Assembly: GCF_001922345.1 (NCBI RefSeq)
Contig: NZ_CP018812.1
Coordinates: 434,001-498,000 of the forward strand
Origin: Paraburkholderia sp. SOS3
GTDB taxonomy: Bacteria > Pseudomonadota > Gammaproteobacteria > Burkholderiales > Burkholderiaceae
Length of the DNA stretch: 64,000 nt
Reading direction: 5' to 3'
In this document: positions 35,067 through 43,910 of the stretch, piece after piece
Layout of the letters: the number at the start of each line of letters is the position of its first letter
How positions within the stretch are numbered: position 1 is the first letter of the stretch
Notes under the pieces: model-generated
Told to the model about the DNA's origin: nothing
Seen by the model: only the letters and a program-made list of their open reading frames with translations
Databases searched by the model: none
Translations under genes and position numbers: made by a program

Positions 35067-35227
35067 CACTCCAAACGCTGTTCGCACAGCATTTCGAGCA
35101 CCCTTCGCGCGATGGTTTCGACCCACTCTTCATCGGGCAGACGCCTTGCGGGCAGAACCTCCACGGGACACGCTTCATCCGCGGTGACTTTCGCCTGGAT
35201 AATCAGCTCACGAATCTCGACCGTCAT
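35063..35227 (-). CDS. afp6: Small DUF5908 eCIS protein, Afp6 type
   Basis: A 54-residue gene easily missed because a longer ORF covers it in another frame. It starts MTVEIRELIIQAKV, the typical DUF5908 beginning, and ends RRVLEMLCEQRLEW, an amphipathic helix. It overlaps afp5 by 4 bp upstream and afp7 by 4 bp downstream, so it is translationally coupled on both sides. A protein of this type stands between the second tube protein and the LysM adaptor in Afp-like systems; its structural role in particles is unclear. Confidence 0.88.
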   Translation of the reverse strand: MTVEIRELIIQAKVTADEACPVEVLPARRLPDEEWVETIARRVLEMLCEQRLEW

Positions 35228-35691
35228 AGCTTCGCTCCTAACGGGATCATGTCCTGGTACCGCAACTCGAGCGTATTGATCAGAACCTGATTGCTATTGG
35301 CATCGAGATCGCCGGTCTGCCATCGCACGGGAAGCGCTTTTGTGATCACCCAGTTCGTCAATGGCAAAGGCCACGGGTCGAACAGCGAGATCACCGCATT
35401 CAGGTACATCACCTTGCCGCCGAGCAGCTGCCTGTTGAACAGCACGCTAAGCGGCGTCAACAGCATGACGCCCCGTTCCATCACTAGCGATCCATGCTGG
35501 ATCTTGTCGGCAAAGAAGCGGTTTCGCAGATTCTCGCCGCCCTCGGAGTAGGCGGTGACGCCCAGTTCGCGCCCTAACCCGGTGATTCGCTGGAAACTCG
35601 CGTCGATGATGTCGGGCACCGGTACGCTTTCGATCCAGAATGTGACTGAAAAGCGATGCGATACGGAGGGCTGATAAAACGGTCTTTCCAT
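35224..35691 (-). CDS. afp5: eCIS second tube protein, Afp5 type (gp19-like)
   Basis: A 155-residue tube-family protein starting MERPFYQPSVSHRFSVTFW at 35691. An ORF opening further upstream in this frame is only the shadow of afp4. The core SFQRITGLGRELGVTAYSEGG resembles the beta-barrel of gp19/Hcp-type tube subunits and marks it as a tube-initiator ring that joins the tube to the baseplate. Its start overlaps the afp4 stop by one base (TGATG), and its end overlaps afp6 by 4 bp. Confidence 0.93.
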   Translation of the reverse strand: MERPFYQPSVSHRFSVTFWIESVPVPDIIDASFQRITGLGRELGVTAYSEGGENLRNRFFADKIQHGSLVMERGVMLLTPLSVLFNRQLLGGKVMYLNAVISLFDPWPLPLTNWVITKALPVRWQTGDLDANSNQVLINTLELRYQDMIPLGAKL

Positions 35692-36896
35692 CACGCCCTC
35701 GCCTGTGGTGCGTTGACCGACATACGGGTATCGAACGTGAGGCTGATCTCGATGAACTCGGCAGGATAAGCGACCGCCACGCCGATCTTGATGATCATCT
35801 TCCCCTGATCGATATCCGCTTGCGTCATCGTTTCGCCGAGGCCGATCTGCACAAAAAAGGCCTCGGCCTCCTCTGCCCCGTAAAGGCCGCCCTCCAGCCA
35901 CATGTTGCGCAGCCAGATATGGGCCATTCCATGGAATTTGACCCAGGTAAGCGCGTTGTTGTCTTCGAAGACGAAGTGCCGGCCCAGCTGGCCGATTTGC
36001 GATTCGATGTGCGCCACCAATCGCCGGATCTGCACATACAGCCACGGCGATGCGATGTCCACCGCGAGCGTGCGGCACCCCCAGATGCGAACGCCCTTGC
36101 CGGCGAAGCTTCGGATCAGATTGATGGATGGGCCTGTCGTCTGGAACAAGCCGGACGATTGCAGCCACGAACATGTCGGCTTGATGACCTGAGACAGCGC
36201 GACGTTGGCGGGTGCGCGCCAGATGCCATATTGCTCGTCCGTCGTCGCCATGACCGCGATCACCGCCGCAGACGGTGGAACCACGATCTGCGTTTTCGTA
36301 TCGCTCTCGTAGCCGGTCACGAGACGAGGCCAATACGCAGCGCCCCATTCTGGTTGCGTGGGATGCTGCGCGAGAAATGCAGACAGACAGGCGGCAGCGT
36401 TCGCAGGGTCGTCAGGGCTGTCGAAAACGCCGAATACGCCCGCGCGGACCTGGCAGGCAGCGAGCAATGACAGCCACGCTTGCGCCCAGTATGCGGATTC
36501 TCCGTCGGGCAACAGCACCATGTCGGGAATGGCTACCAATGTGATGCTGGCTTCCTGCGCAATCGCGGTGGAAATGCGACCGTCGGAGATCGCCGCGATC
36601 AGGTCGTCCGGGGTAAGGTCCACGGGATTGGCGTATGACCCTAACGAAAGCACGAAACCGCCTCGACCGCCATTGTCGAAATAATGCCGTACTGCGTAAT
36701 AAAGGATGTATCCGTCCGGCGCTGCACCGCCGAAGGCCGACTCGTAATCGTCGAAACTGTTTATCGCTACGAGCGTATAAGCCGTTCCCTTCTCGGTGTA
36801 CCCGACAAATACCGGCACGGCGGTCGCAACGGGATCGTATTCGCCGGGTATCGCATCGTCGCTGTACACCACATCGGGTTGACTGATTCCCATCAT
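35691..36896 (-). CDS. afp4: eCIS sheath protein, Afp4 type
   Basis: A 401-residue third sheath protein. The ATG at 36896 (followed by a second ATG) is preferred over one 30 bases upstream because AGGGGAAG precedes it. The N-terminal strand (GEYDPVATAVPVFVGYTEKG) and the C-terminal block AQADIDQGKMIIKIGVAVAYPAEFIEISLTF match the two ends that weave contractile sheaths together. The AVPVF block is shared with Afp2 and Afp3. In Afp this paralogue forms the terminal ring near the baseplate. The ending differs from Afp2/Afp3 (no FIILEFTQ). Confidence 0.94.
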   Translation of the reverse strand: MMGISQPDVVYSDDAIPGEYDPVATAVPVFVGYTEKGTAYTLVAINSFDDYESAFGGAAPDGYILYYAVRHYFDNGGRGGFVLSLGSYANPVDLTPDDLIAAISDGRISTAIAQEASITLVAIPDMVLLPDGESAYWAQAWLSLLAACQVRAGVFGVFDSPDDPANAAACLSAFLAQHPTQPEWGAAYWPRLVTGYESDTKTQIVVPPSAAVIAVMATTDEQYGIWRAPANVALSQVIKPTCSWLQSSGLFQTTGPSINLIRSFAGKGVRIWGCRTLAVDIASPWLYVQIRRLVAHIESQIGQLGRHFVFEDNNALTWVKFHGMAHIWLRNMWLEGGLYGAEEAEAFFVQIGLGETMTQADIDQGKMIIKIGVAVAYPAEFIEISLTFDTRMSVNAPQARA

Positions 36897-36929
36897 GGAA
36901 GCTTCCCCTCGTCCGCGTGCGCGCACCCG

Positions 36930-38255
36930 TCACATCGACATGCTCTGCGTGAACTCCAGAATGATGAACTCGGCCGGCCGCGCGGCTGCCATGCCGACTT
37001 TGGCGATCATCTTCCCCGCGCTGATGTCCTCGTCCGACATGGTGACGTCTTTGCCGATCTGCACGAAGTACGCATCCTCGGGCTTGCCTCCGGCCAGCGC
37101 GCCCTGCCGCCATAAGCTGTACAGATAATTCTCGATCGCGTGTCTCGTCTTCTCCCAGGTAGGCTGGTAGTTCGGTTCGAACATCATGGTCTGCATTGCC
37201 TTCGTAATGTCCGCTTCGGCGCTGTTGAACAGGCGCCGCACCTGGATGTACCGCCAACTCGTGTCGGTCGCTTCCGATGTGCCGGCGAGGGTGCGGCACC
37301 CCCACGGCACGATTCCGCGGCCCGGAAGCTTGCGGATGACGTTGATGCCGTCATCGTTCATCGTGCCCTGGTCGGCATCGCTGACCATCACCGCTACGTC
37401 GAGCGCACCGCTGATCGGAGCGTTCGCCGGGGCATTCCATACACCCCGGGTTCTGTCGGTCGCGCAATAGATGCCGGCCATTGCGGCGGCTGGCGTTACG
37501 GACACTTTTAATCGCGCAAGACGTGAATCGATCGTTGCGCTGATTTCTGTGTACAGGTCGGGATTAACGGGCTTGAGGTCGCTAAACCCGGTCACCGATC
37601 TGCCGCTGTCGTCTATATATCCGATGACCTCAATAAGATCGTCGGGCGGGCGCTCCGATGCCGCTGATTCAATGAGGCCGGGATAGTAGACGCTCGTATA
37701 TTCGGATTTTGTATCTGGAGGCTTCCCCTGGGCATCCGCATCGGCGATCAGGAAATAATTGTTCCCCGCGCCTAGTAGAGAGTTCAACCAGGAATAGTAC
37801 GTGTCCCGACGATCCGAATCGATCGTGTAATGCAGATAGACAAGTAAGGTGATATCTCGCACCCTTTTTATAGCCGATATAACACCATCGCTCGTCCCTA
37901 TCCTAAGGATGTAACAAGGTCCTCCGCCGTTTTCAAAATATTGCCGCAATGCCAGGTCGATTTCCGGATGACATTGCAGGATTACTTCGTATGTATAGGA
38001 ATAGCCACCACCTGACAGCGGCTCTGAATCAATTTTCACGGCGACTTCGCCGAGTCGAGGATATAAGCCCTTAAGCACACAATAGTCGAGCCAATTATCC
38101 AGGCGAATACAGACGTCCTCTGGAATGTCTGTGTTCAGATTCTCACTACAGTCCGTGAGAAAAACGGGCACCGCAGTAGCAGCAACATTGACTGATACCG
38201 AGGGCATCCCTCCCTCTACAACATAAACACCGGGACAACTGGGTTGCGTTGTCAT
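36930..38255 (-). CDS. afp3: eCIS sheath protein, Afp3 type
   Basis: A 441-residue sheath protein, about 90 residues longer than Afp2. It has the N-terminal handshake strand QPSCPGVYVVEGGMPSVSVNVAATAVPVFLTDC. The C-terminal block DVTMSDEDISAGKMIAKVGMAAARPAEFIILEFTQ is almost the same as in Afp2 at both protein and DNA level. The middle (coordinates about 37500-38150) is visibly AT-richer than the flanks and holds the extra length, probably a surface-exposed domain of the sheath. AGAGG precedes the ATG. Confidence 0.95.
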   Translation of the reverse strand: MTTQPSCPGVYVVEGGMPSVSVNVAATAVPVFLTDCSENLNTDIPEDVCIRLDNWLDYCVLKGLYPRLGEVAVKIDSEPLSGGGYSYTYEVILQCHPEIDLALRQYFENGGGPCYILRIGTSDGVISAIKRVRDITLLVYLHYTIDSDRRDTYYSWLNSLLGAGNNYFLIADADAQGKPPDTKSEYTSVYYPGLIESAASERPPDDLIEVIGYIDDSGRSVTGFSDLKPVNPDLYTEISATIDSRLARLKVSVTPAAAMAGIYCATDRTRGVWNAPANAPISGALDVAVMVSDADQGTMNDDGINVIRKLPGRGIVPWGCRTLAGTSEATDTSWRYIQVRRLFNSAEADITKAMQTMMFEPNYQPTWEKTRHAIENYLYSLWRQGALAGGKPEDAYFVQIGKDVTMSDEDISAGKMIAKVGMAAARPAEFIILEFTQSMSM

Positions 38256-38309
38256 CGTGCGCCTCTCGTTTTATTGAGTGCGTGGGTGCGATGGGAAGGC
38301 GAACGCAGC

Positions 38310-39362
38310 TTAAGCGTGCTCCATGTCTTGCGTAAATTCGAGAATGATGAATTCGGCAGGCCGCGCGGCCGCCATACCGACCTTGACAACCATCCGCCCC
38401 TGGTTGATGTCGTCATCGGTCATCGTGACACCTTTGCCGATCTGCACGAAGTACGCTTCACTATCCGAGGCTCCGGCCAATCCACCCTGCTGCCACAAGC
38501 CATGTAGATAATTCGTAATAGCCGTGCGCACCTTTTCCCATGTCGGAGGCGTATTGGGTTCAAACACCATCGTGTTCATCGCACTGCGCATATCGCGTTC
38601 GGCGCTGTTGAACAGACGACGTACGGAGACGTAACGCCAGTTATCGCTGTCCTCCAGCGTGCGCGCTCCCCAGACGGTCGGCCCCGTATCCTCGAAAGTG
38701 CGGATCATGTCGATTGCTCGGCCCTGGTTGTACTCTCCCTGCAGGTCGTCGCTCACCCTGAACTTCGGCGTGTACCCACCCGGCAGCGGCATATTGGCCG
38801 GCGCCTTCCAGACCCCGCGACTGCGATCGTTCTTGCAGTAGAGGCCGGCCATCACCGCGCTCGGTGGGATATCAACCGTCGTCCAGTTCACTTTGAGATA
38901 AGGGTAATAGACCGCTGCATACGGTGTGCTCGGGTAAGCGTCCGCTGCCCCTGTCGTCGTGATTTCGGTGGTAGGACCGTCGAGGATAACGAACAGCCCG
39001 TACCCGGGATCGGTAAGCATCGTGATGCTCGTCGAAATATCGTTGCCGTTCGCGACAGCCAGCGTCACCACGTCCTTCCAGGCAATTACCGCATTCGCGA
39101 ACCCGGAATTCGCCGTTGCGTAGCAGGTGCCGCCGCCCGATTCGAAATAGGCACGAAGTCCGGCCACGCTCGCATCGGTGAAATCGGGGGCGCCGTCGTA
39201 GTAGTTCGTCAACTCGAGGTAGCTATTGAATTTCACCACCTCCGTACTGAAACTACTGCCCATGCAAAAAAACGGCACGGCGGTCGGAAGGTTGCTGACC
39301 GAGATGGCGGGAGAGGCATCTTCCTGGATGTACACACCAGGATAAGTGGTGACGACGGTCAT
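38310..39362 (-). CDS. afp2: eCIS main sheath protein, Afp2 type
   Basis: A 350-residue sheath protein and likely the major outer subunit. It starts TYPGVYIQEDASPAISVSNLPTAVPFFCMG, carries the core block PPSAVMAGLYCKNDRSRGVWKAPANM (seen in phage tail sheath proteins), and ends DDDINQGRMVVKVGMAAARPAEFIILEFTQ. During contraction the sheath drives the tube and spike into the target. It lies 12 bp after afp1, as expected for the two most abundant components. Confidence 0.97.
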   Translation of the reverse strand: MTVVTTYPGVYIQEDASPAISVSNLPTAVPFFCMGSSFSTEVVKFNSYLELTNYYDGAPDFTDASVAGLRAYFESGGGTCYATANSGFANAVIAWKDVVTLAVANGNDISTSITMLTDPGYGLFVILDGPTTEITTTGAADAYPSTPYAAVYYPYLKVNWTTVDIPPSAVMAGLYCKNDRSRGVWKAPANMPLPGGYTPKFRVSDDLQGEYNQGRAIDMIRTFEDTGPTVWGARTLEDSDNWRYVSVRRLFNSAERDMRSAMNTMVFEPNTPPTWEKVRTAITNYLHGLWQQGGLAGASDSEAYFVQIGKGVTMTDDDINQGRMVVKVGMAAARPAEFIILEFTQDMEHA

Positions 39363-39374
39363 GGCATTTCCCTC

Positions 39375-39827
39375 TTACGCAGTGGCCTGAATCGTGATGC
39401 GATCGGCCATCAAAGACATTTCCTGCACCGCAATCTCATTACTCGCGGCATCCAATGTGGGTGATGACAAGGATGTCGGAAATGCGTTGGCGACGTTCCA
39501 TGTCATCAACAATGTCGTGCCTGCCTCGTCCGTCAGACTGATGGTGATGTCCTTTTTCTCCACCTGATTGAGCGAAATCGAATTGATCCACGCATACAGT
39601 TGCGAATCGCCGGGGAAGACTCCTTTGCGCAAGGTAATGTTTGGAACCTGGCGCTGGCCCGGCATCTTGAACCAGTTCCCAATGCCGTCACGATATTCAA
39701 TCGTGTCGTAGGTGATGTTCAATCCGGAAACGTTGTTGAAAGGAATGTCCTCGCCACCCATCGAGACGATAAAACGATAGGTTGGAATCGGATATGAGGC
39801 AGCTATCTGATCGGGTGTAGTCGCCAT
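39375..39827 (-). CDS. afp1: eCIS tube protein, Afp1 type (gp19-like)
   Basis: A 150-residue inner-tube subunit. The ATG at 39827 is chosen over an upstream one because AAGGAG lies 7 bases before it and the product then begins MATTPDQIAASYPIPTYRF. GLNITYDTIEYRDG and WFKMPGQRQVPNITLRKG are the characteristic gp19/Hcp-family strands. Hexamers stack into the tube whose lumen carries cargo. It is the first gene of the sixteen-gene operon; the promoter should lie in the 285 bp upstream. Confidence 0.96.
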   Translation of the reverse strand: MATTPDQIAASYPIPTYRFIVSMGGEDIPFNNVSGLNITYDTIEYRDGIGNWFKMPGQRQVPNITLRKGVFPGDSQLYAWINSISLNQVEKKDITISLTDEAGTTLLMTWNVANAFPTSLSSPTLDAASNEIAVQEMSLMADRITIQATA

Positions 39828-40112
39828 GACCGTGCTCCTTGTTGCACATGTATTCAAACCTGTTTTATCGTATTCCTAACTTCTGACGTCAGGGAATCTT
39901 TACGGTTGAATCCTAGCAGGCGACTTCAGTACTTCAAGCGAAATCGGAAAGAATATTCAAATAACTGGATGAGCGGTTCGAGTCACGAATGCCAACATTA
40001 AGTTGATGGCAAACGAAAATGCCGGACACACCGGTACCGTCGTCGAACCGCTGCATCGACAATCTGCGCCGCAATGAGGCAGCTCGCAGTCGATGGTGAT
40101 GAAAATTGACCG
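39828..40112. promoter_or_regulatory. Upstream region of the eCIS operon
   Basis: This 285-bp gap is AT-richer than its surroundings. It contains a perfect palindrome CTGACGTCAG (39883-39892), placed 56-65 bp before the afp1 start. Read on the minus strand, TACGATAAAACAGG lies between that palindrome and the gene and could hold a -10 region, but no convincing -35 partner was found. The opposite end of the gap should contain the end of the NCS1 permease transcript. Confidence 0.4.
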
Positions 40113-41588
40113 CTATACGCGCCTCGCCGCACGCATCAACGCGACATAAGCGACGGCCCCGGCAATCGCACCGATCAGCCAGCCGAAATTGTTCTCCGGC
40201 AGCACATGCAGCAGTTGCGTGCAAAGTTCCCAGCCGATCGAAATGCAACCCGAAACAGCGAGCGCAATGACGCCCATCCTGTTCCAGCCGCCGTCATAAT
40301 AAAAGCGGCCTTTCGGCGACATCGAATAGAGTTCGGCGGTCTGTACCTGCTGCTTCTTGACGAGATAGAAATCGGCCATCATCACGCCGTAAAGCGGCGC
40401 GAGCACCGCGCCGAAAACACTGACGAAGATCGTGATCGCCTTCGCGCTGTCGACGAAGATCCACGGGCAGACAAGCACCGCGAGAATCGACGCAATCAGG
40501 CCGCCGCGCTTGAAATTCACATGCTTCGGAAACAGGTTCGCAATGTCGTACGCGGGCGAGACAAAATTGGCAACGATATTGATGCCCATGGTTGCGACGA
40601 TGAACGTCACGCTGCCGATCACCACCGCCACCTTGTTCTGGATGTGCGCGACGATCGCAACCGGGTCCATGATCATCTGCCCGAACACGGTCGCGCTGCC
40701 CGACGTCACGATTACCGTAATGATCGCGAAGACAATGAAATTCACCGGCAAGCCCAGAAAATTGCCCGCTTTCATCTGCCGCTCGCTTTTCGCAAAGCGC
40801 GAGAAGTCGCCGAAATTGAGCAGCAACGCCGCGAAATAGCTGACGACGAGCAGAATCGCATTGCCCATCGAGGCCAGTTGCTGACCGCCCGTCAGCTCCT
40901 TGCCGCCGAGCGTCAGGCTCAGGCTGCCGAGCCCCGCCTGCGAAAGAATCCACGCCATCAGCACGAACATCACCACATAGACGGCGGGCCCGCAGAAGTC
41001 GATGAACTTGCGGATCGTGTCCATGCCGCGCTGAAAAATGATCAGCTGGAAGATCCACATAAAGAGGAAGCTGATCCAGCCTAGGCCATCGAGACGCAGG
41101 AAGCTCACTTGCGTCAGCGACGCCGAAGCGGGAATAAACAGAACGAGCAACGTTGCGACGGCTTTCGACGCGAAATAGGTTTGCACGCCATACCAGACAA
41201 TACCGACCACACCGCGAATCACCGCCGCAAGGTTCGCGCCCATCACGCCCATGCTGACGCGCGCCATCACGGGAAACGGAATGCCGTGCACGTAGCTGGG
41301 CTTGCCGACCCAGTTCATCAGCACATACACGATCAGAATGCCGACCGCGAGCGCAAGCAGCACCTGCCAGCCGGAGATGCCTAGCAGAAACAGACTCGCG
41401 GCAAACGTATAGCCGCCAACGCTGTGCACATCCGACATCCACATCGCGAAGATGCTGTAACCGGTCCACGTGCGTTTATCGTGCGGCACAGGCGCGAGGT
41501 CGCGGTTATGCAGCCGCGCATCGGCTTGCTCAGCGAGTCCATCCAGTTCGCGTGGTGCGTCGCTATCGTAGAGAGGTGACGAGGACAT
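40113..41588 (-). CDS. NCS1 family nucleobase/hydantoin/allantoin permease
   Basis: A 491-residue secondary transporter with twelve hydrophobic helices. Diagnostic sequence near residues 28-62 (HNRDLAPVPHDKRTWTGYS, then MWMSDVHSVGGYTFAASL) matches the Mhp1/PucI/FurE branch of NCS1, and LLNFGDFSRFAKSERQ lies in the region that binds substrate and sodium in Mhp1. It imports a purine, pyrimidine or hydantoin-like compound by sodium or proton symport; the exact substrate cannot be read. It is 188 bp after the RpiR gene on the same strand. Confidence 0.93.
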   Translation of the reverse strand: MSSSPLYDSDAPRELDGLAEQADARLHNRDLAPVPHDKRTWTGYSIFAMWMSDVHSVGGYTFAASLFLLGISGWQVLLALAVGILIVYVLMNWVGKPSYVHGIPFPVMARVSMGVMGANLAAVIRGVVGIVWYGVQTYFASKAVATLLVLFIPASASLTQVSFLRLDGLGWISFLFMWIFQLIIFQRGMDTIRKFIDFCGPAVYVVMFVLMAWILSQAGLGSLSLTLGGKELTGGQQLASMGNAILLVVSYFAALLLNFGDFSRFAKSERQMKAGNFLGLPVNFIVFAIITVIVTSGSATVFGQMIMDPVAIVAHIQNKVAVVIGSVTFIVATMGINIVANFVSPAYDIANLFPKHVNFKRGGLIASILAVLVCPWIFVDSAKAITIFVSVFGAVLAPLYGVMMADFYLVKKQQVQTAELYSMSPKGRFYYDGGWNRMGVIALAVSGCISIGWELCTQLLHVLPENNFGWLIGAIAGAVAYVALMRAARRV

Positions 41589-41776
41589 GGCTTTCCCCTT
41601 AAGGGTTAACGACCGGTTATCTGCGAGAGATGCAGTGCGTTACGTAGTGCCATGGCGCGGTCCGCGAGTGCGGAATGACGGGGATGGGGATCGCGTCGGA
41701 GTGGATTTTTATGCTTGCAATATAGATTGTTTGAGTAATGCGAGCGCTTATCCAGTTGTCAAAAACCGGTGGCGTG

Positions 41777-42661
41777 TCAATGCGACGAATCGGACGGATC
41801 GGTGCGCGCAGCGGAAGCTCGCTCGACCGTGGCGCTCGCCTCGCGCATTTTCTCGAGTGTCTTCGGTCCGAGCCGCAGCGCAATGCCGATCGCGAGCGCG
41901 TCGACAATGCAAAGGTGCACGAGGCGCGACACGCCCGGCGTGTGCGGCTCGACCGCGTTCGGCGCGCGCAGCAGCAATGGAATATCAACGAGCCACGCAA
42001 GCCGCGATCCGACGTTGGTCAGCGCGATCGTCGTTGCGCCGCGCTCCTTCGCGATCTGGATGCTTTCGTTCACTTCGACGCTGCGCCCGGAATGCGAAAT
42101 CGCGAACGCTACGTCGCCGGGTTCCATCAGGCCGGCGTACAGCCGTTGCAGATGCGCGTCCGTGAATGCGCTTGCGGCAAGATCGAGGCGCAGCAAGCGC
42201 AGTGCGGCGTCCTGCGCCACGAGCCCCGAGCCCGCGCCGACGCCGAAGAAATAGACGCGTCGCGCGCTGGTCAGCGCGGCGAGCGCCGCTTCGACCGCAA
42301 CCGGATCGAGCGCGCTGCGCGCGTGGCTCAACCCTTCGATCGCTGCTTCGCCTACCTTGTCGAATAGCGTCTGGATATCGTCGTTACGCGCAACCGCCTG
42401 CGACTCGTACGGCATTCCGCCCGCGGCGCTTTGCGCGAGACGCATCTTGAAGTCGCGCAGGCCATGCGCGCCCACCGCGCGGCAAAAGCGCGTGACCGAC
42501 GGCTCGGAGACTTCCGCACGCTGCGCGATCTCGGTAATGCTCGCGCGCATCGCAAAGTCGACGTCGGCCAGCACCATGTCGGCAACCTTGCGTTCAGCGG
42601 GCCGCAGCGACGGCAACGCATCGCGAATATGGGGAATCAGGTTTGCTGCGGACACCCGCAT
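41777..42661 (-). CDS. RpiR/MurR family transcriptional regulator
   Basis: A 294-residue regulator. The ATG at 42661 has AGAGGAAC before it and gives MRVSAANLIPHIRDALPSL. The N-terminal winged helix contains ITEIAQRAEVSEPSVTRFCRAVG, the classical RpiR recognition helix. The C-terminal SIS domain (VYFFGVGAGSGLVAQDAALRL, then AFAISHSGRSVEVNESIQ) senses phosphosugars. Placed after an ABC ATPase and an SDR gene, it likely controls the sugar locus here; the NCS1 gene downstream may be under it too. Confidence 0.93.
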   Translation of the reverse strand: MRVSAANLIPHIRDALPSLRPAERKVADMVLADVDFAMRASITEIAQRAEVSEPSVTRFCRAVGAHGLRDFKMRLAQSAAGGMPYESQAVARNDDIQTLFDKVGEAAIEGLSHARSALDPVAVEAALAALTSARRVYFFGVGAGSGLVAQDAALRLLRLDLAASAFTDAHLQRLYAGLMEPGDVAFAISHSGRSVEVNESIQIAKERGATTIALTNVGSRLAWLVDIPLLLRAPNAVEPHTPGVSRLVHLCIVDALAIGIALRLGPKTLEKMREASATVERASAARTDPSDSSH

Positions 42662-42736
42662 GTTCCTCTTGGGTTCAAGGTCAGCAAATCGGCGCCACGG
42701 CGCCCGCTGCACAACGCGAGCACGCGCGGCGCGGCG

Positions 42737-43807
42737 TCAGGCAATCCTGCGTCCGCTCTGCGTATCGAACAGATGCCGGTGTTCGAGTGGCAGCCGCAGC
42801 GAAATGCGCTGGCCGGGCTCGAGCGCCGCGCGCTCGCGCGTCGTCACGCACCACGCAGTGCCGCCTACCTTGCCATACAGATGCGTTTCCGCGCCGGTCG
42901 GCTCGATCACTTCTATCGTCATCGGAATGCCGTCCTGCGCATTGCCCATTTCGACATGCTCGGGCCGCACGCCGAGCGTCACCTTTGCGCCCGGCTGCAC
43001 CGGCTGACCTGCGAGCGGAATGCGCACGCCGTCGGCAAGCAACAGCGTCAGGCCAATGTCGCCGGCCACGACTTCGCCTTCCGCGAAATTCATCGACGGC
43101 GAACCGAGAAAACTCGCGACGAACAGATTGCCTGGCCGGTCGTACAGCTCGAGCGGACGCCCGATCTGCTCGATGCGCCCCGCGTTCATCACGACTATGC
43201 GGTCCGCCATCGTCATCGCTTCGATCTGATCGTGCGTGACGTAAATCACCGTGTTTCTGAGCCGCTGATGCAGCGCCTTGATTTCGGTGCGCATCTGCAC
43301 GCGCAGTTTTGCGTCGAGATTCGACAGCGGTTCGTCGAACAGGAACAGCGCAGGCTCGCGCACGACGGCGCGGCCCATCGCGACGCGCTGCCGCTGGCCG
43401 CCCGACAGCGCACGCGGAAGGCGATCCAGATAGCCGCCGAGGTTCAGCATTTTCGCGGCCGCTTCGATACGCGGCTTGAACTCCGACGCCGATTCCTTGC
43501 GGATGCGCGGGCCGAACGCGATATTGTCGTACACCGAAAGATGCGGATAGAGCGCGTAGCTCTGAAACACCATCGATATATTGCGCTGCTGCGGTGCAAG
43601 CGCGTTCGCGCGCGTGCCGCCGATCGTCAACTCGCCGCCGCTGATTTCCTCGAGGCCCGCGACCATTCGCATCAGCGTGCTCTTGCCGCACCCCGACGGG
43701 CCGACCAGCACGACGAACTCGCCGTCGTCGATATGCAGGTCGATGCCGTGCACGACCTGGGTGTCGCCATATCGCTTGTAGATGCCGCTCAATTGCACTG
43801 CTGCCAT
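42737..43807 (-). CDS. CUT1 sugar ABC transporter ATP-binding protein (UgpC/MalK-like)
   Basis: A 356-residue ATPase. Walker A GPSGCGKST is near residues 37-45, the signature LSGGQRQRVAMGRAVVREP is in the middle, and Walker B LFLFDEPLSNLDA and H-loop VIYVTHDQ follow. The C-terminal 120 residues are the MalK-type regulatory (TOBE) domain (LGVRPEHVEMG). It energises sugar or glycerol-phosphate uptake together with the two permeases encoded divergently at 46.4-48.1 kb. It is transcribed between the SDR and RpiR genes. Confidence 0.95.
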   Translation of the reverse strand: MAAVQLSGIYKRYGDTQVVHGIDLHIDDGEFVVLVGPSGCGKSTLMRMVAGLEEISGGELTIGGTRANALAPQQRNISMVFQSYALYPHLSVYDNIAFGPRIRKESASEFKPRIEAAAKMLNLGGYLDRLPRALSGGQRQRVAMGRAVVREPALFLFDEPLSNLDAKLRVQMRTEIKALHQRLRNTVIYVTHDQIEAMTMADRIVVMNAGRIEQIGRPLELYDRPGNLFVASFLGSPSMNFAEGEVVAGDIGLTLLLADGVRIPLAGQPVQPGAKVTLGVRPEHVEMGNAQDGIPMTIEVIEPTGAETHLYGKVGGTAWCVTTRERAALEPGQRISLRLPLEHRHLFDTQSGRRIA

Positions 43808-43910
43808 GCTGTCCTCGTCGTTGTCAGCCGGGTTTTGCCTTTGCTTCCTGCCGCATCTTTGCTGCCGCTTGCGCCTGTTCGCATCTACTCGCGGCTGTCG
43901 CGCCGCCCGC

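Noticed and set aside
39970..39985. GGTTCGAGTC, resembling a tRNA T-arm, which would suggest an attachment site at the eCIS edge
   Set aside because: No pairing stem around it and no cloverleaf can be drawn upstream.
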